DNA of 64,000 nt from Pseudoruegeria sp039972875 (GTDB lineage Bacteria; Pseudomonadota; Alphaproteobacteria; Rhodobacterales; Rhodobacteraceae): positions 124,001 to 188,000 of the forward strand of contig JBDWMA010000042.1 of assembly GCA_039972875.1 (NCBI GenBank), in the 5' to 3' direction. Numbering within the stretch: position 1 is the stretch's first letter; each line of letters begins with the position of its first letter. This document shows positions 9,088 through 17,729 of the stretch, one piece after another. The notes beneath the pieces were generated by a model, which was not told the DNA's origin, ran no database searches, and worked only from the letters and a program-made list of their open reading frames with translations. A program made the translations under genes and the position numbers.

Positions 9088-9114
9088 TGTTTACGCAAAA
9101 TTGTTACGCAAACA
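9088..9114. promoter_or_regulatory. Candidate Lrp-type operator between hppD and lrp
   Basis: The nonamer TTACGCAAA occurs twice in direct orientation at 9091-9099 and 9104-9112, with a 13-base period. It sits 15-36 bases upstream of the hppD ATG, inside the divergent promoter region. The related string TTGCGCGAA follows at about 9136. Lrp/AsnC proteins usually bind phased sites in their own divergent promoter, so this is the natural target; no binding data are available. Confidence 0.45.
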
Positions 9115-9199
9115 TACCATCACCCATGTACGGGTTTTGCGCGAAGTTCCACGTGTCGACTGGTTGAAGTGCGTCATTGGATCGTATATGTTAATCTTC

Positions 9200-9679
9200 A
9201 TGCACGAAATCCGCACACCAATTGCATTGGACGCAATAGACACGCGCCTTTTGGCAGCTCTGCAACGCGATGCACATCTAACGACACAAGAGTTGGGCGA
9301 TCTGTTAAACCTATCCCCGTCACAGGCGGGACGCAGACGTCAACGTCTAGAAAGCATCGGGTTAATCAAAGGCTATGCCGCCAAACTTGACCCCAAACAA
9401 GTCGGCTTGACCGTACAGTCCTTTGTACAAGTTCAAATGCAAAGCCAAGCGCCCAAAAGCGCACAGAGTTTCAGTCGATTGGTTGAAACCTGCCCAGAAA
9501 TTATCAGTGCGTGGACCTTGACCGGTGAGGCCGATTATCTACTGCGTGTCTACTGTCGTGATCTGGCGGAACTGAATGCTTTGATCCATGAGGTATTACT
9601 TCCCCACCCCGCAGTCGCGCGCGTTCAAAGCCAAATCGTCATGAACCAATTTAAGGCAGACGCCCCTCTGCCGACCTAA
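9200..9679 (+). CDS. Lrp/AsnC-family regulator divergent from hppD
   Basis: A 159-residue transcriptional regulator. An N-terminal winged helix-turn-helix (LLAALQRDAHLTTQELGDLL ... SPSQAGRRRQRLESIGLIKGY) is followed by a ferredoxin-like RAM effector domain (SAWTLTGEADYLLRVYCRDL). The frame is open far upstream, but the family start is at MHEIRTP (ATG 9200); an ATG at 9188 would add four residues. Its position back-to-back with hppD suggests it senses tyrosine, phenylalanine or a catabolite and controls hppD. It is followed after 8 bases by a Kef-type antiporter, and then cobS. Confidence 0.88.
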   Translation: MHEIRTPIALDAIDTRLLAALQRDAHLTTQELGDLLNLSPSQAGRRRQRLESIGLIKGYAAKLDPKQVGLTVQSFVQVQMQSQAPKSAQSFSRLVETCPEIISAWTLTGEADYLLRVYCRDLAELNALIHEVLLPHPAVARVQSQIVMNQFKADAPLPT

Positions 9680-9687
9680 GGAATACA

Positions 9688-11589
9688 ATGGAAACCTTCC
9701 TGTTTCAGGCTACGATTTATCTTTTCGCCGCTGTTGTTGCGGTCCCCCTTGCAACCCGTCTTGGCCTAGGCTCTGTCCTTGGATATCTTTTGGCCGGGAT
9801 CGTGATCGGCCCTGTATTGGGCCTTGTTGGCGCTGAAACGCAAGATGTTCAACATTTCGCAGAATTTGGCGTAGTTATGATGTTGTTCATAATTGGGCTT
9901 GAGCTAGAGCCCAAAACCCTCTGGGCCATGCGCAATAGATTGCTGGGCTTAGGTGGTTTGCAAATATCACTCACCACAGCCGTTATTGGCCTTGCCGCCT
10001 TTTATATGGGGCAACCTTGGCCCGTGGCGTTGGCCATCGGTCTAACAATGTCGTTGTCTTCAACAGCGATCGTCCTGCAAACACTGTCCGAAAAAGGGTT
10101 AATGCAAACCACGGGTGGGCGTTCCTCTTTCTCGGTCTTGCTAGGTCAAGATATCGCCGTCATTCCCATGCTCGCGGCCTTTCCGTTATTGGCCATTACC
10201 GGCGTGTCCAACCAAACGACAGGCACCCACCACGGCGAAACAGGAATTGAACAATGGGATGGCCTAGTCCAGTATATTCAGGGGCTTCAGGGTTGGCAGG
10301 TCACATTAATTACAATCAGCGTCATGGCGGGAATCATTCTGGCCGGCGTGTTTTTAACCCGACCCGTATTTAGATACATTCACGCAGCCAAACTGCGCGA
10401 AATGTACACGGCCAGCGCTTTGTTAATTGTCATTGGTATTGCCAGCGTCATGACACTTTTGGGAATTTCACCTGCACTTGGTGCGTTTTTAGCAGGCGTG
10501 GTTATGGCCAACACCGAGTTTCGACATGAACTTGAAAGCAATGTGGAACCCTTCAAGGGCCTTCTACTTGGTTTGTTTTTTATCACCGTTGGCGCGGGTA
10601 TCAACTTTGTGCGTCTGTGGCAGGATCTAGGCGATATCCTTGGAATGACTTTGCTTTTGATGATCATCAAGGGCCTCATTCTATTTGGAATTGGCACATT
10701 GTTTCGCCTTCGTGGGGTTCACCGATGGTTGTTTACCCTTAGCCTTGCACAGGCAGGTGAATTCGGCTTTGTCCTTCTGAGCTTTGGCACGCAAACCAAT
10801 GTTTTTGCAGCCGAACTTTCAGAAAAATTATTGCTCGTTGTTGCCCTCTCTATGCTGCTGACACCTTTGTTTTTCATCCTTTATGAAATCCTATCAAAGC
10901 GCAGCGCTGAAAAACGTTCTCAAGGCCCTGCTGACATCGTTGATGAAACCGCAAATGTGGTCATTGCCGGCATTGGACGCTTTGGCCAAGTGGTCAACCG
11001 GGTTGTCAGGTCGGCCGGGTATCAAACCGTGGTTTTGGACAATAATCTAAACGCAATTCAGCAAATGCGGCGCTATGGCTACAAAAGCTTTTTCGGTGAT
11101 CCGACGCGCCCCGAAATGTTAAAGGCTGCAGGCTTAGACAAAGCCAAAGTACTGGTCATCGCCATTGACGACGACGTTGCCGCAGTCAAAGTCGCTAAAA
11201 TGGCCCGCAATGCCTATCCGGACTTGCACATCATCGCCCGCGCCCATGATCGCAGCCACGTCTATCAAATGTACCAAGCTGGTGCTAATGACATCATCCG
11301 AGAGCTATTTGACTCCTCTCTGCGGGCCGGGCGTTATGTGCTAGAAAATATGGGAATGGACGACTATGAAGCCCACGTCGCCGAGGAAGCTTTTTTCAAA
11401 CATGACCGTTATGCCGTACGCGAATTGGCAAAACTCTGGAAACCCGGTGTCAAAAGTGCAAATAATCCAGCGTATATTGCCCGAGTACACGAACTAGAGG
11501 AAGAACTGCACACCACTCTGCTGACACAGCTGGATGCCTTGGCAGATGCGCGCAGTGCCGACAAAAATACCGAAACAGATCAAAATTAA
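9688..11589 (+). CDS. Kef-type K+/H+ antiporter (CPA2) with TrkA-N domain
   Basis: Monovalent cation:proton antiporter of 633 residues. Residues 1 to ~400 carry about twelve hydrophobic helices with the CPA2 signatures LGYLLAGIVIGP, FIIGLELEP and LGAFLAGVVMANTEFRHELE. Residues ~420-540 are a Rossmann TrkA-N/KTN domain (VVIAGIGRFGQVV, LDNN, YGDP-like FFGDPTRPEML) that senses nucleotide or glutathione ligands in KefB/KefC. An aa-rich tail follows. Likely role: K+ efflux and cytoplasmic pH protection against electrophiles. It lies between lrp (8 bases) and cobS (5 bases) and is probably in one transcript with both. Confidence 0.92.
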   Translation: METFLFQATIYLFAAVVAVPLATRLGLGSVLGYLLAGIVIGPVLGLVGAETQDVQHFAEFGVVMMLFIIGLELEPKTLWAMRNRLLGLGGLQISLTTAVIGLAAFYMGQPWPVALAIGLTMSLSSTAIVLQTLSEKGLMQTTGGRSSFSVLLGQDIAVIPMLAAFPLLAITGVSNQTTGTHHGETGIEQWDGLVQYIQGLQGWQVTLITISVMAGIILAGVFLTRPVFRYIHAAKLREMYTASALLIVIGIASVMTLLGISPALGAFLAGVVMANTEFRHELESNVEPFKGLLLGLFFITVGAGINFVRLWQDLGDILGMTLLLMIIKGLILFGIGTLFRLRGVHRWLFTLSLAQAGEFGFVLLSFGTQTNVFAAELSEKLLLVVALSMLLTPLFFILYEILSKRSAEKRSQGPADIVDETANVVIAGIGRFGQVVNRVVRSAGYQTVVLDNNLNAIQQMRRYGYKSFFGDPTRPEMLKAAGLDKAKVLVIAIDDDVAAVKVAKMARNAYPDLHIIARAHDRSHVYQMYQAGANDIIRELFDSSLRAGRYVLENMGMDDYEAHVAEEAFFKHDRYAVRELAKLWKPGVKSANNPAYIARVHELEEELHTTLLTQLDALADARSADKNTETDQN

Positions 11590-11594
11590 TTCCC

Positions 11595-12353
11595 ATGACA
11601 CACTCCCGACCTCAGAGCTTTGACATTTTGACGGCCTTAGGGCTTTTGACCCGGCTTCCCATAGGGGGCGATTCCACCCATGCACAGGAACGTGGCGCAC
11701 ATGCCGCTTGGTCCTTTCCAATTGTTGGTGCATTTATCGGGTGTTGCCTCGCGACAGTGGCCGCCGTTCTGACCTGGTTGGGACACAGTCCTCTAGTTCA
11801 AGCCAGTGCCGTCCTGATCGCACAGGCCTTTTTAACTGGTGCAATGCACGAAGACGGTCTGGCTGATACTGTAGATGGCTTTTGGGGAGGCTGGACGCCA
11901 AATCGCCGGTTGGAAATCATGAAAGATTCCATGATAGGCACCTATGGGGTGCTAGCGCTCTGTTTTTCAATGCTCTTGCGATGGGGCGCGCTTTGGGCGC
12001 TGTGCGATACCGGGTCAATCCTTTGGGTTTTGATCGCCGTCGGTGCTATGTCACGCGCACCTATGGTTGGCTTTATGGCCTGGATGCCCACAGCCCGTCG
12101 CACAGGACTATCAGCATCGGTAGGACGCCCCGACAACCAAACCGCATGGATTGCAATCCTTCTCGCCGCTGGAATTGGCTTAACATGCCTTGGCTGGATC
12201 GCATTTTCAGCTGTATTCTGGGTCACTGTTGGATCAGGAATTCTGGCCTCAATTGCACACCGTAAAATTAACGGTCAAACCGGGGATGTTTTAGGGGCAA
12301 GCCAACAAATATCCGAAATCATTCTACTTGTTACGCTAGCCTCTGTTTTCTAA
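11595..12353 (+). CDS. cobS: Adenosylcobinamide-GDP ribazoletransferase (cobalamin synthase)
   Basis: Membrane enzyme that joins adenosylcobinamide-GDP to alpha-ribazole (phosphate) in the last steps of cobalamin assembly. Of 252 residues, the N-terminal LGLLTRLPIGG, AAWSFPIVGAFIG and the metal-binding MHEDGLADTVDGFWGG motif are the CobS signatures; the remainder is a series of hydrophobic helices. The start codon ATG at 11595 follows the Kef gene by 5 bases. No other cob genes are adjacent; a cobalamin import operon is 34 kb away. Confidence 0.95.
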   Translation: MTHSRPQSFDILTALGLLTRLPIGGDSTHAQERGAHAAWSFPIVGAFIGCCLATVAAVLTWLGHSPLVQASAVLIAQAFLTGAMHEDGLADTVDGFWGGWTPNRRLEIMKDSMIGTYGVLALCFSMLLRWGALWALCDTGSILWVLIAVGAMSRAPMVGFMAWMPTARRTGLSASVGRPDNQTAWIAILLAAGIGLTCLGWIAFSAVFWVTVGSGILASIAHRKINGQTGDVLGASQQISEIILLVTLASVF

Positions 12354-12354
12354 A

Positions 12355-12382
12355 CAAAAAAACCGCGCCCAATGGGACGCGG
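12355..12382 (-). terminator. Intrinsic terminator of carD
   Basis: On the minus strand, CCGCGTCCC and GGGCGCGG arms (12363-12382) form a stem around a short loop, followed by a run of eight U (12355-12362). It lies 26 bases after the carD stop and also separates carD from the convergent cobS. Confidence 0.85.
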
Positions 12383-12407
12383 CATTTGAAATCATCGTAA
12401 GGATGTT

Positions 12408-12923
12408 TTAGGCAGCTGCAACACGTGACATTAGAACCGCGCCGATTTTTTCCTGTGCCAAAGCTTCATCCGCGCCAGAAACAGCCGCTATTTCACGCGT
12501 TAAACGTTCCAGAGCAGCTTCATACAACTGACGTTCAGAATAGCTTTGCTCACGTTGGTCATCGGTCCGATGCAAATCACGGACCACTTCCGCGATCGCA
12601 ATCAGATCACCAGAGTTGATTTTTTGTTCGTATTCTTGCGCCCGGCGGGACCACATGGCCCGTTTGACTTTGGCTTTACCTTTCAAGGTATCCATTGCTT
12701 TGGATACAACATCTGGGCTGGACAAGGAACGCATGCCGACTTCGGTTGCTTTATGTGTCGGAACACGCAACGTCATTTTATCTTTTTCAAATGAGATCAC
12801 GAACAGCTCAAGCTCAATTCCTGCGATCTCTTGCTCTTCGATCGTCACAATACGCCCTACACCATGGGCCGGGTAGACCACAAAATCGTCGGGACGGAAA
12901 TCGGGCTTCTTAGACTTGCTCAT
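12408..12923 (-). CDS. carD: CarD-family transcriptional regulator
   Basis: RNA-polymerase-binding regulator of 171 residues that stabilises open complexes, in alphaproteobacteria notably at rRNA and other housekeeping promoters lacking a -7T. An N-terminal RNAP-interacting Tudor-like domain (DFVVYPAHGVGRIVTIEEQEIAG) is followed by a helical DNA-contact domain with WSRRAQEYEQKINSGDLIAIAEVVRDL. The start is the ATG at 12923 (MSKSKKPDF), preceded by an AAAGGAA ribosome-binding site; longer frame upstream is not coding. It is separated from fdxA by 306 bases that contain a promoter-like element and a terminator. Confidence 0.94.
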   Translation of the reverse strand: MSKSKKPDFRPDDFVVYPAHGVGRIVTIEEQEIAGIELELFVISFEKDKMTLRVPTHKATEVGMRSLSSPDVVSKAMDTLKGKAKVKRAMWSRRAQEYEQKINSGDLIAIAEVVRDLHRTDDQREQSYSERQLYEAALERLTREIAAVSGADEALAQEKIGAVLMSRVAAA

Positions 12924-13020
12924 ATGGTTGTATTCCTTTTCAATCACATCTGATCCCGCCAAAGTCACAAAAGCTAGGTGAGCTGACATATGCCAACTCA
13001 GCATTTGCGATTTTTTCGTT

Positions 13021-13057
13021 AAAAAACCATCCGGCAGGCGATCAGCGCTGCGGATGG
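13021..13057 (-). terminator. Intrinsic terminator in the fdxA-carD gap
   Basis: On the minus strand, CCATCCG (13057-13051) pairs with CGGATGG (13033-13027), with inner CAG/CTG pairing, and is followed by six U (13026-13021). It stands about 170 bases after the fdxA stop and about 100 before the carD ATG. A -10-like element lies between fdxA and this hairpin, so the hairpin may also be an attenuator in the carD leader or the end of a small RNA. Confidence 0.75.
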
Positions 13058-13087
13058 GGACCATCTTTCATTCTTCATCTACGTGAC

Positions 13088-13096
13088 AGTATATCA
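13088..13096 (-). promoter_or_regulatory. Extended -10 promoter upstream of carD
   Basis: Reading the minus strand, TGATATACT gives an extended -10 (TGn followed by TATACT, complement of 13088-13093). A CTTG lies about 21-24 bases upstream of the hexamer, not at ideal sigma-70 spacing. Predicted transcription start is near 13081, which places the intrinsic terminator at 13021-13057 inside the transcript. Confidence 0.5.
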
Positions 13097-13229
13097 CAAA
13101 ATCAGGCCGCATCCTAGCAAGAGACGCTCGATGACTGTTATCCATTTGTTTTAAAAAGGTGAAACTGGCCCAAATTCGTATAATTCGGCGCCGAGGTGGC
13201 AAGAACTGCCGCCCCAGCACGAATCAGCT

Positions 13230-13568
13230 TCAGCCACCTTCGCCGGGTGCTTCAGAGAAGTATTTCTCTAGCTTTCCTTCTTCTCCGTCACGGGTATCCG
13301 CTTCTGGAAGAGGATCTTTTTTGGTGATGATCACCGGCCACATTTCAGAGTATTTGCGATTGAACTCGACCCATTTATCCATTTCTGGCTCTGTATCTGG
13401 GCGGATCGCATCAGCCGGACATTCCGGCTCGCACACCCCACAGTCGATACATTCATCAGGATGAATCACCAAGGTGTTTTCGCCTTCGTAGAAACAATCT
13501 ACGGGGCACACTTCAACGCAGTCTGTGTATTTGCAGGCAATACAATTATCGGTGACGACATAGGTCAT
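13230..13568 (-). CDS. fdxA: 7Fe ferredoxin FdxA
   Basis: Soluble seven-iron ferredoxin of 112 residues carrying one [3Fe-4S] and one [4Fe-4S] cluster. Cysteines fall at 9, 12, 17, 21, 25 and 40, 43, 46, 50; the second motif CIDCGVCEPECP is a complete 4Fe site and the first (CIACKYTDCVEVCP) is the 7Fe-type. The charged C-terminal extension (EFNRKYSEMWPVIITKKDPLP) is typical of proteobacterial FdxA. It is 55 bases downstream of the S4-domain gene in the same orientation. Confidence 0.95.
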   Translation of the reverse strand: MTYVVTDNCIACKYTDCVEVCPVDCFYEGENTLVIHPDECIDCGVCEPECPADAIRPDTEPEMDKWVEFNRKYSEMWPVIITKKDPLPEADTRDGEEGKLEKYFSEAPGEGG

Positions 13569-13623
13569 GGCAGGAAACCAATTCTGTTCATGTTTAGGCG
13601 ACTAGCTAAAACGAAGTGCCGCA

Positions 13624-13998
13624 TCATTCAAGCGCTGAGCGATGGGAAAGGAGCGTTTTGCGCCGATCTTTCTTTGTTGGACGTCCTTTTCCTTCAAATC
13701 GGGGCGCTTGCGGAACAGCCTCCCGTTCTGGAGTCAGATCTTCGTATAGCATTTGCGCCTCAGGGGCTGGCCCGCGTCGTACTGAAAGCGCAACAACCTT
13801 CACGACCCGAATGTGCTGTCCTTGAGGAAAGGTCAGGGTATCACCGGGTCGCACACCGAATGAGGCTTTGGAAATTTTATGACCATTGACGCGTAGATGG
13901 CCGGTCGTCACCTGTTTCGTAGCCAGCACGCGCGTCTTGTAGAAACGCGCGTGCCAGAGCCATTTGTCAATCCGAAGGGTCAGCTGTGGGGCTGACAT
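13624..13998 (-). CDS. S4-domain RNA-binding protein (Hsp15/HslR-like)
   Basis: RNA-binding protein of 124 residues with an N-terminal S4 domain (LRIDKWLWHARFYKTRVLATKQVTTGHLRVNGH begins at residue 8, key residues R, K-W-L, R-V-N-G). The family includes Hsp15, which recycles 50S subunits carrying nascent chains. The basic C-terminus (GKGRPTKKDRRK) favours RNA contact. Its ATG directly abuts the stop of the helicase gene (TAA then ATG with no gap), so the two are co-translated. Confidence 0.9.
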   Translation of the reverse strand: MSAPQLTLRIDKWLWHARFYKTRVLATKQVTTGHLRVNGHKISKASFGVRPGDTLTFPQGQHIRVVKVVALSVRRGPAPEAQMLYEDLTPEREAVPQAPRFEGKGRPTKKDRRKTLLSHRSALE

Positions 13999-16779
13999 TT
14001 AGGTTTTGTCGCGCAAACCCATTAAGGCTGCTGCAAATGGATTGTCCGGGTCGATTGGTTTTTCTTTCTTAGGTGGACGGGCGCTATAGTTTTGCCCCCC
14101 TTTATTCGGAGGACCACCCCGTTTGCCTTTTGGCTTGCCACCGGGTTTTCCGCCTGGCTTGCCTTTACCACCTTGCTGAGGACGACGCCCATCCCCCTTC
14201 GGGTTATGACGCGGACGTTGAACACGGGCCCATGTAAAGGTAAAGAACACCTCCATCTCAGGTGCCGCTTCTTCGACCACGGTTTCAGCGGGAGCTTCCT
14301 CAGCGGTGTCCGACACAGCTTTGTCGGCATTGACGTTCTCCGACTCAGGCGTTGGTTCAGTCGCTGGCTCTGCTTCGTTCAAATCAGCCGGTGCTTCGGC
14401 GACAACCGCTTTGACTTTGGCGCGTTCGCCTTTTTCTGCCTTATAGCCCAAACCTTCCAAAAGGTTTGCGAACTGTTCTAGCGACATGCCTGTAATTGAC
14501 AACATATCGGCCTTCGCTTCAAACCCACCGCGACTGTCTTCAGCACGCAACATATCCGCAAGGCGTTCCAGCATATCGATCCGAATGGCCCGCTCCCCGG
14601 CAATTCGATAGCCGGACATTGTATCGGCCCCCGGAATCGTTCCATCCACGGCAGGGATGGTCACCAAACCCGGAGGGGGGCTTTCTGGGAATTCTTGCAG
14701 TTTTTGGTGCAGCGACCATAGAACCAAACGCAAGCGCGTTGGTGCTGGTTTCAATACCAAGGGCATAAAGATCGTAAACTGACCGAACCGAATTCCATGC
14801 TTACGCAGCACCGAACGCGAATCCTGATCAAGGTCTTTTACCTCTTGCGCAACTTGGTCTCGCGGTAAAACCCCGAATCCTTCGATCATACGGAAGGCAA
14901 AACCACGTGCCACACCGGTCAAAGTATCGTCACGTTGCATCGCCAAGAGTGGCTCAAACTGCGTTGCAATCTTGCGGTCAATGAAGTGCTGCAAACGACG
15001 CTGCACTTTTTGCGCTACATCAGGACCAGCTTCATCATCAACAAAGGCCTCGGCGCGTGGTTTGAGCGCATCATCGCCCAGCACCAGCTTACCAACAGCT
15101 GACGTGCCCCACATGAGGCCGCCCTGCTCTGTAAAATCAATCTCTGTGTCGGGCGCGTTATAAAAACGATCCGCACGCAGGTGGAACTCTGGCTTCAGCG
15201 CCTGAATACTCGCGCTGCGCAGAGTTTTTGCCTCATCTGGGGTGGCGCTTTTATCTTGCGAAAAGCGGAAACCCTCAAGACGGCCGACAAATTCGCCCTC
15301 AACCGTCACTTCACCTTTATCGTTCACGTCGGCCACAAGGCCCTCCTTCTGTTTCAACCGCCGCAGCAATACAGATGTACGCCGGTCAACAAATCTTTGG
15401 GTCAGACGCTCATGTAACGCATCTGACAGCCGATCTTCTACAGCGCGAGTCGCCTCGCGCCAATGGTTTTCGTCATCAACCCAGCCGTTTCGTTGTGCAA
15501 CATAGGTCCATGTGCGGATATATGCCAATCTTTTGGACAAAGCGTCGATATCTCCGTCCGTTCGATCGATCCTTTTGACCTGTCGGGCCAACCAATCATC
15601 CGGCACACGGTTTAACTCGGTCAAAAATTTGTAAATTTCCTCGAGCAAAGCTGCGTGTTCCCCGCTGGAGATTCCCCGAAAATCAGGAATCCGGCAAACA
15701 TCCCACAATCGCCGTACGGCTGGTCCACCGACGGCGCGTTCAAGAACAGTCTGTGACGCCGATAGCGTCTTTAGGGCCACAAGATCATCACTGTCCCGCG
15801 TACGCATGAGCAGATCATCGTTTGTCGGGGTTTCAAGCGATGCAATCAATCGATCAGGTGAGGAAAACTCCAGTCGTGCATTTCGCCACTGTAACTTTCG
15901 AACAGGCGCAAACTCGTGATCACATATGGCCTGCGCGACTTCGTCCATCAACGGAGGGGCTTCACCTGTTGTGCCAAAGGTCCCATGGTTCATATGACGC
16001 CCAGCGCGGCCCGCAATCTGAGCAAGTTCATTGGCCTGCAATGGACGCATGCGGCGTCCGTCAAATTTGGTCAAGGATGAGAATGCCACGTGGTTGATAT
16101 CAAGGTTTAAACCCATCCCGATAGCATCTGTTGCCACCAAATAATCTACATCACCGTTTTGATACAGCTCAACTTGTGCATTCCGCGTGCGCGGCGAAAG
16201 AGCCCCCATGACGACGGCTGCCCCCCCCTTTTGACGGCGCAATAATTCGGCAATGGCATATACGTTATCCACCGAAAACCCAACAATGGCAGAGCGCGAC
16301 ACCATGCGGCTGATCTTTTTCTGGCCTGTATAAGTTAACTCAGAAAACCGTTCCCGCTGTACGAACTGACATTTTGGGACCAAGGCCGCAATGGCACTGC
16401 GCATTGTGTCGGCCCCCATAAACAGGGTTTCATGTTGCCCACGAGACCGCAGCAACCGATCGGTGAATATATGTCCCCGGGCTGGGTCCGCACAAAGTTG
16501 AATTTCATCAATGGCGAGAAAATCCGCGCCCAACCCTTCGGGCATGGCCTCTACGGTACAGACCCAATATTGCACCCGCGTCGGGACGATTCGCTCTTCG
16601 CCCGTCACCAGAGCTACGACATTAGGCCCCCGGATCGCGACGATCTTGTCATAAACCTCACGAGCTAACAAACGCAGCGGCAAGCCGATAACACCGGTGC
16701 GGTGTGCCAGCATCCGTTCAATCGCGTAATGGGTTTTGCCTGTATTGGTCGGTCCAAGGACGGCTGTGATCCTTGCCAT
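13999..16779 (-). CDS. SUV3-like DEAD-family RNA helicase
   Basis: A 926-residue helicase related to the mitochondrial SUV3 degradosome helicase and widespread in alphaproteobacteria. Walker A GPTNTGKT is at residues 9-16, the Walker B box is DEIQ (91-94), and motifs V/VI read ATDAIGMGLNLDI and QIAGRAGRHMNHG. After the helicase core comes a long helical region, then a low-complexity, Gly/Lys/Pro-rich basic tail (~40 residues before the C-terminus) likely to bind RNA. Predicted role: ATP-driven unwinding in RNA turnover. It heads the block with the S4 protein and fdxA. In vivo substrates are not evident from sequence. Confidence 0.9.
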   Translation of the reverse strand: MARITAVLGPTNTGKTHYAIERMLAHRTGVIGLPLRLLAREVYDKIVAIRGPNVVALVTGEERIVPTRVQYWVCTVEAMPEGLGADFLAIDEIQLCADPARGHIFTDRLLRSRGQHETLFMGADTMRSAIAALVPKCQFVQRERFSELTYTGQKKISRMVSRSAIVGFSVDNVYAIAELLRRQKGGAAVVMGALSPRTRNAQVELYQNGDVDYLVATDAIGMGLNLDINHVAFSSLTKFDGRRMRPLQANELAQIAGRAGRHMNHGTFGTTGEAPPLMDEVAQAICDHEFAPVRKLQWRNARLEFSSPDRLIASLETPTNDDLLMRTRDSDDLVALKTLSASQTVLERAVGGPAVRRLWDVCRIPDFRGISSGEHAALLEEIYKFLTELNRVPDDWLARQVKRIDRTDGDIDALSKRLAYIRTWTYVAQRNGWVDDENHWREATRAVEDRLSDALHERLTQRFVDRRTSVLLRRLKQKEGLVADVNDKGEVTVEGEFVGRLEGFRFSQDKSATPDEAKTLRSASIQALKPEFHLRADRFYNAPDTEIDFTEQGGLMWGTSAVGKLVLGDDALKPRAEAFVDDEAGPDVAQKVQRRLQHFIDRKIATQFEPLLAMQRDDTLTGVARGFAFRMIEGFGVLPRDQVAQEVKDLDQDSRSVLRKHGIRFGQFTIFMPLVLKPAPTRLRLVLWSLHQKLQEFPESPPPGLVTIPAVDGTIPGADTMSGYRIAGERAIRIDMLERLADMLRAEDSRGGFEAKADMLSITGMSLEQFANLLEGLGYKAEKGERAKVKAVVAEAPADLNEAEPATEPTPESENVNADKAVSDTAEEAPAETVVEEAAPEMEVFFTFTWARVQRPRHNPKGDGRRPQQGGKGKPGGKPGGKPKGKRGGPPNKGGQNYSARPPKKEKPIDPDNPFAAALMGLRDKT

Positions 16780-16810
16780 GTGCCTGCCCTTTCAACTGCT
16801 TTCAACCCGT

Positions 16811-17371
16811 CTACAGGTCGATGCCGCCGACTTCTTTATCAAGTCGTTCCACAGCCGTGATTACGTCAGGGCGATGGGGATGTATAGCCAGAGCTTCTCG
16901 GTAGGCGATTAATGCGTCCTCAGGGTATCCCAACTGCTCCATAATCATTCCAAGCCCCGACATCGCACCAAAGTGTCGTGGATTAAGGGAAAGGGTGGTC
17001 TGAATATCTCGTACAGCAGGCCCATAAAGGCCCGCATGGAAGTAGGCCGTCGCGCGGGCGTTCCACCCTTCGGCGAATTCAGGCGCATGGTCGATTAGGG
17101 CTGTCAGATGCCCTATGGCTGTCGTCACATCTCCAACACTGATGGCCTCCCGTCCGCGTTCTAGCAAGAGATCCATTGAGTCTGAGCCAGACCGAGACCA
17201 ATTTTGCCAAATCTGGTTTTCAGTATCTTCCCAATGGCTGTTGTCTGCCTCAGCCAGTTGTTCAAACAAGAGATCCAGATCACTATCCTGCGCAACAGAA
17301 GAAAGAGCACACAAAAGTGAAATCAGAATTGCCGCAACGGCACATTTGAGAATATGTAGAGTATTGATCAT
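16811..17371 (-). CDS. Secreted TPR-repeat protein
   Basis: A 186-residue protein. The start is the ATG at 17371, giving a signal peptide (MINTLHILKCAVAAILISLL) ending near SVAQDS. At least three tetratricopeptide-type helix pairs follow (AISVGDVTTAIGHLTALID, WNARATAYFHAGLYGPAVRD, GMIMEQLGYPEDALIAYREA), making a periplasmic protein-interaction scaffold. A longer frame (to 17539) overlaps the divergent SCP2 gene and is rejected. Partner proteins are unknown. Confidence 0.8.
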   Translation of the reverse strand: MINTLHILKCAVAAILISLLCALSSVAQDSDLDLLFEQLAEADNSHWEDTENQIWQNWSRSGSDSMDLLLERGREAISVGDVTTAIGHLTALIDHAPEFAEGWNARATAYFHAGLYGPAVRDIQTTLSLNPRHFGAMSGLGMIMEQLGYPEDALIAYREALAIHPHRPDVITAVERLDKEVGGIDL

Positions 17372-17441
17372 AACAGAGAGGAGTTTAGCTCTCTGGTCAG
17401 AAATTGCGAGATATCTGACATCACAATTTGGAGGTTTTATT

Positions 17442-17726
17442 ATGAGCGACATCATTACAGCGGCTGTAGCAGCCCTAGGCGAAAAAATCGAAGATTTCGA
17501 CGCTACCGCAAAATTTGTCATCGAGGATGAGGGCTCCATCGTAATCGACAGTGATGGCGTTCGCGCCGCTGAGGACGAAACAGACGTAACTTTGTCTGCA
17601 GATGCCGAAACATTTCAGGCCATTCTAGATGGTGACCTAGATGCCACCGCCGCCTTTATGCAGGGTAAATTGGCGATGGACGGCGATATGGGTGTTGCAA
17701 TGAAACTAGGCGCAGCCCTGAGCTAA
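17442..17726 (+). CDS. SCP2 sterol-binding domain protein
   Basis: A 94-residue single-domain SCP2-like protein that binds hydrophobic ligands, probably acyl lipids. The start at 17442 has a strong GGAGG ribosome-binding site (17430-17434). The core reads KFVIEDEGSIVIDSDGV ... DVTLSADAETFQAILDGDLDATAAFMQGKLAMDGDMGVAMKLG, where the TLS-A and GKL-DGDM motifs are characteristic. The next gene, an alpha/beta hydrolase, follows after 3 bases, so lipid handling may be shared. Confidence 0.9.
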   Translation: MSDIITAAVAALGEKIEDFDATAKFVIEDEGSIVIDSDGVRAAEDETDVTLSADAETFQAILDGDLDATAAFMQGKLAMDGDMGVAMKLGAALS

Positions 17727-17729
17727 TCC

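Noticed and set aside
16811..17539. Longer start for the TPR protein at 17539
   Set aside because: It would overlap the well-supported SCP2 gene and its ribosome-binding site; the ATG at 17371 gives a proper signal peptide.
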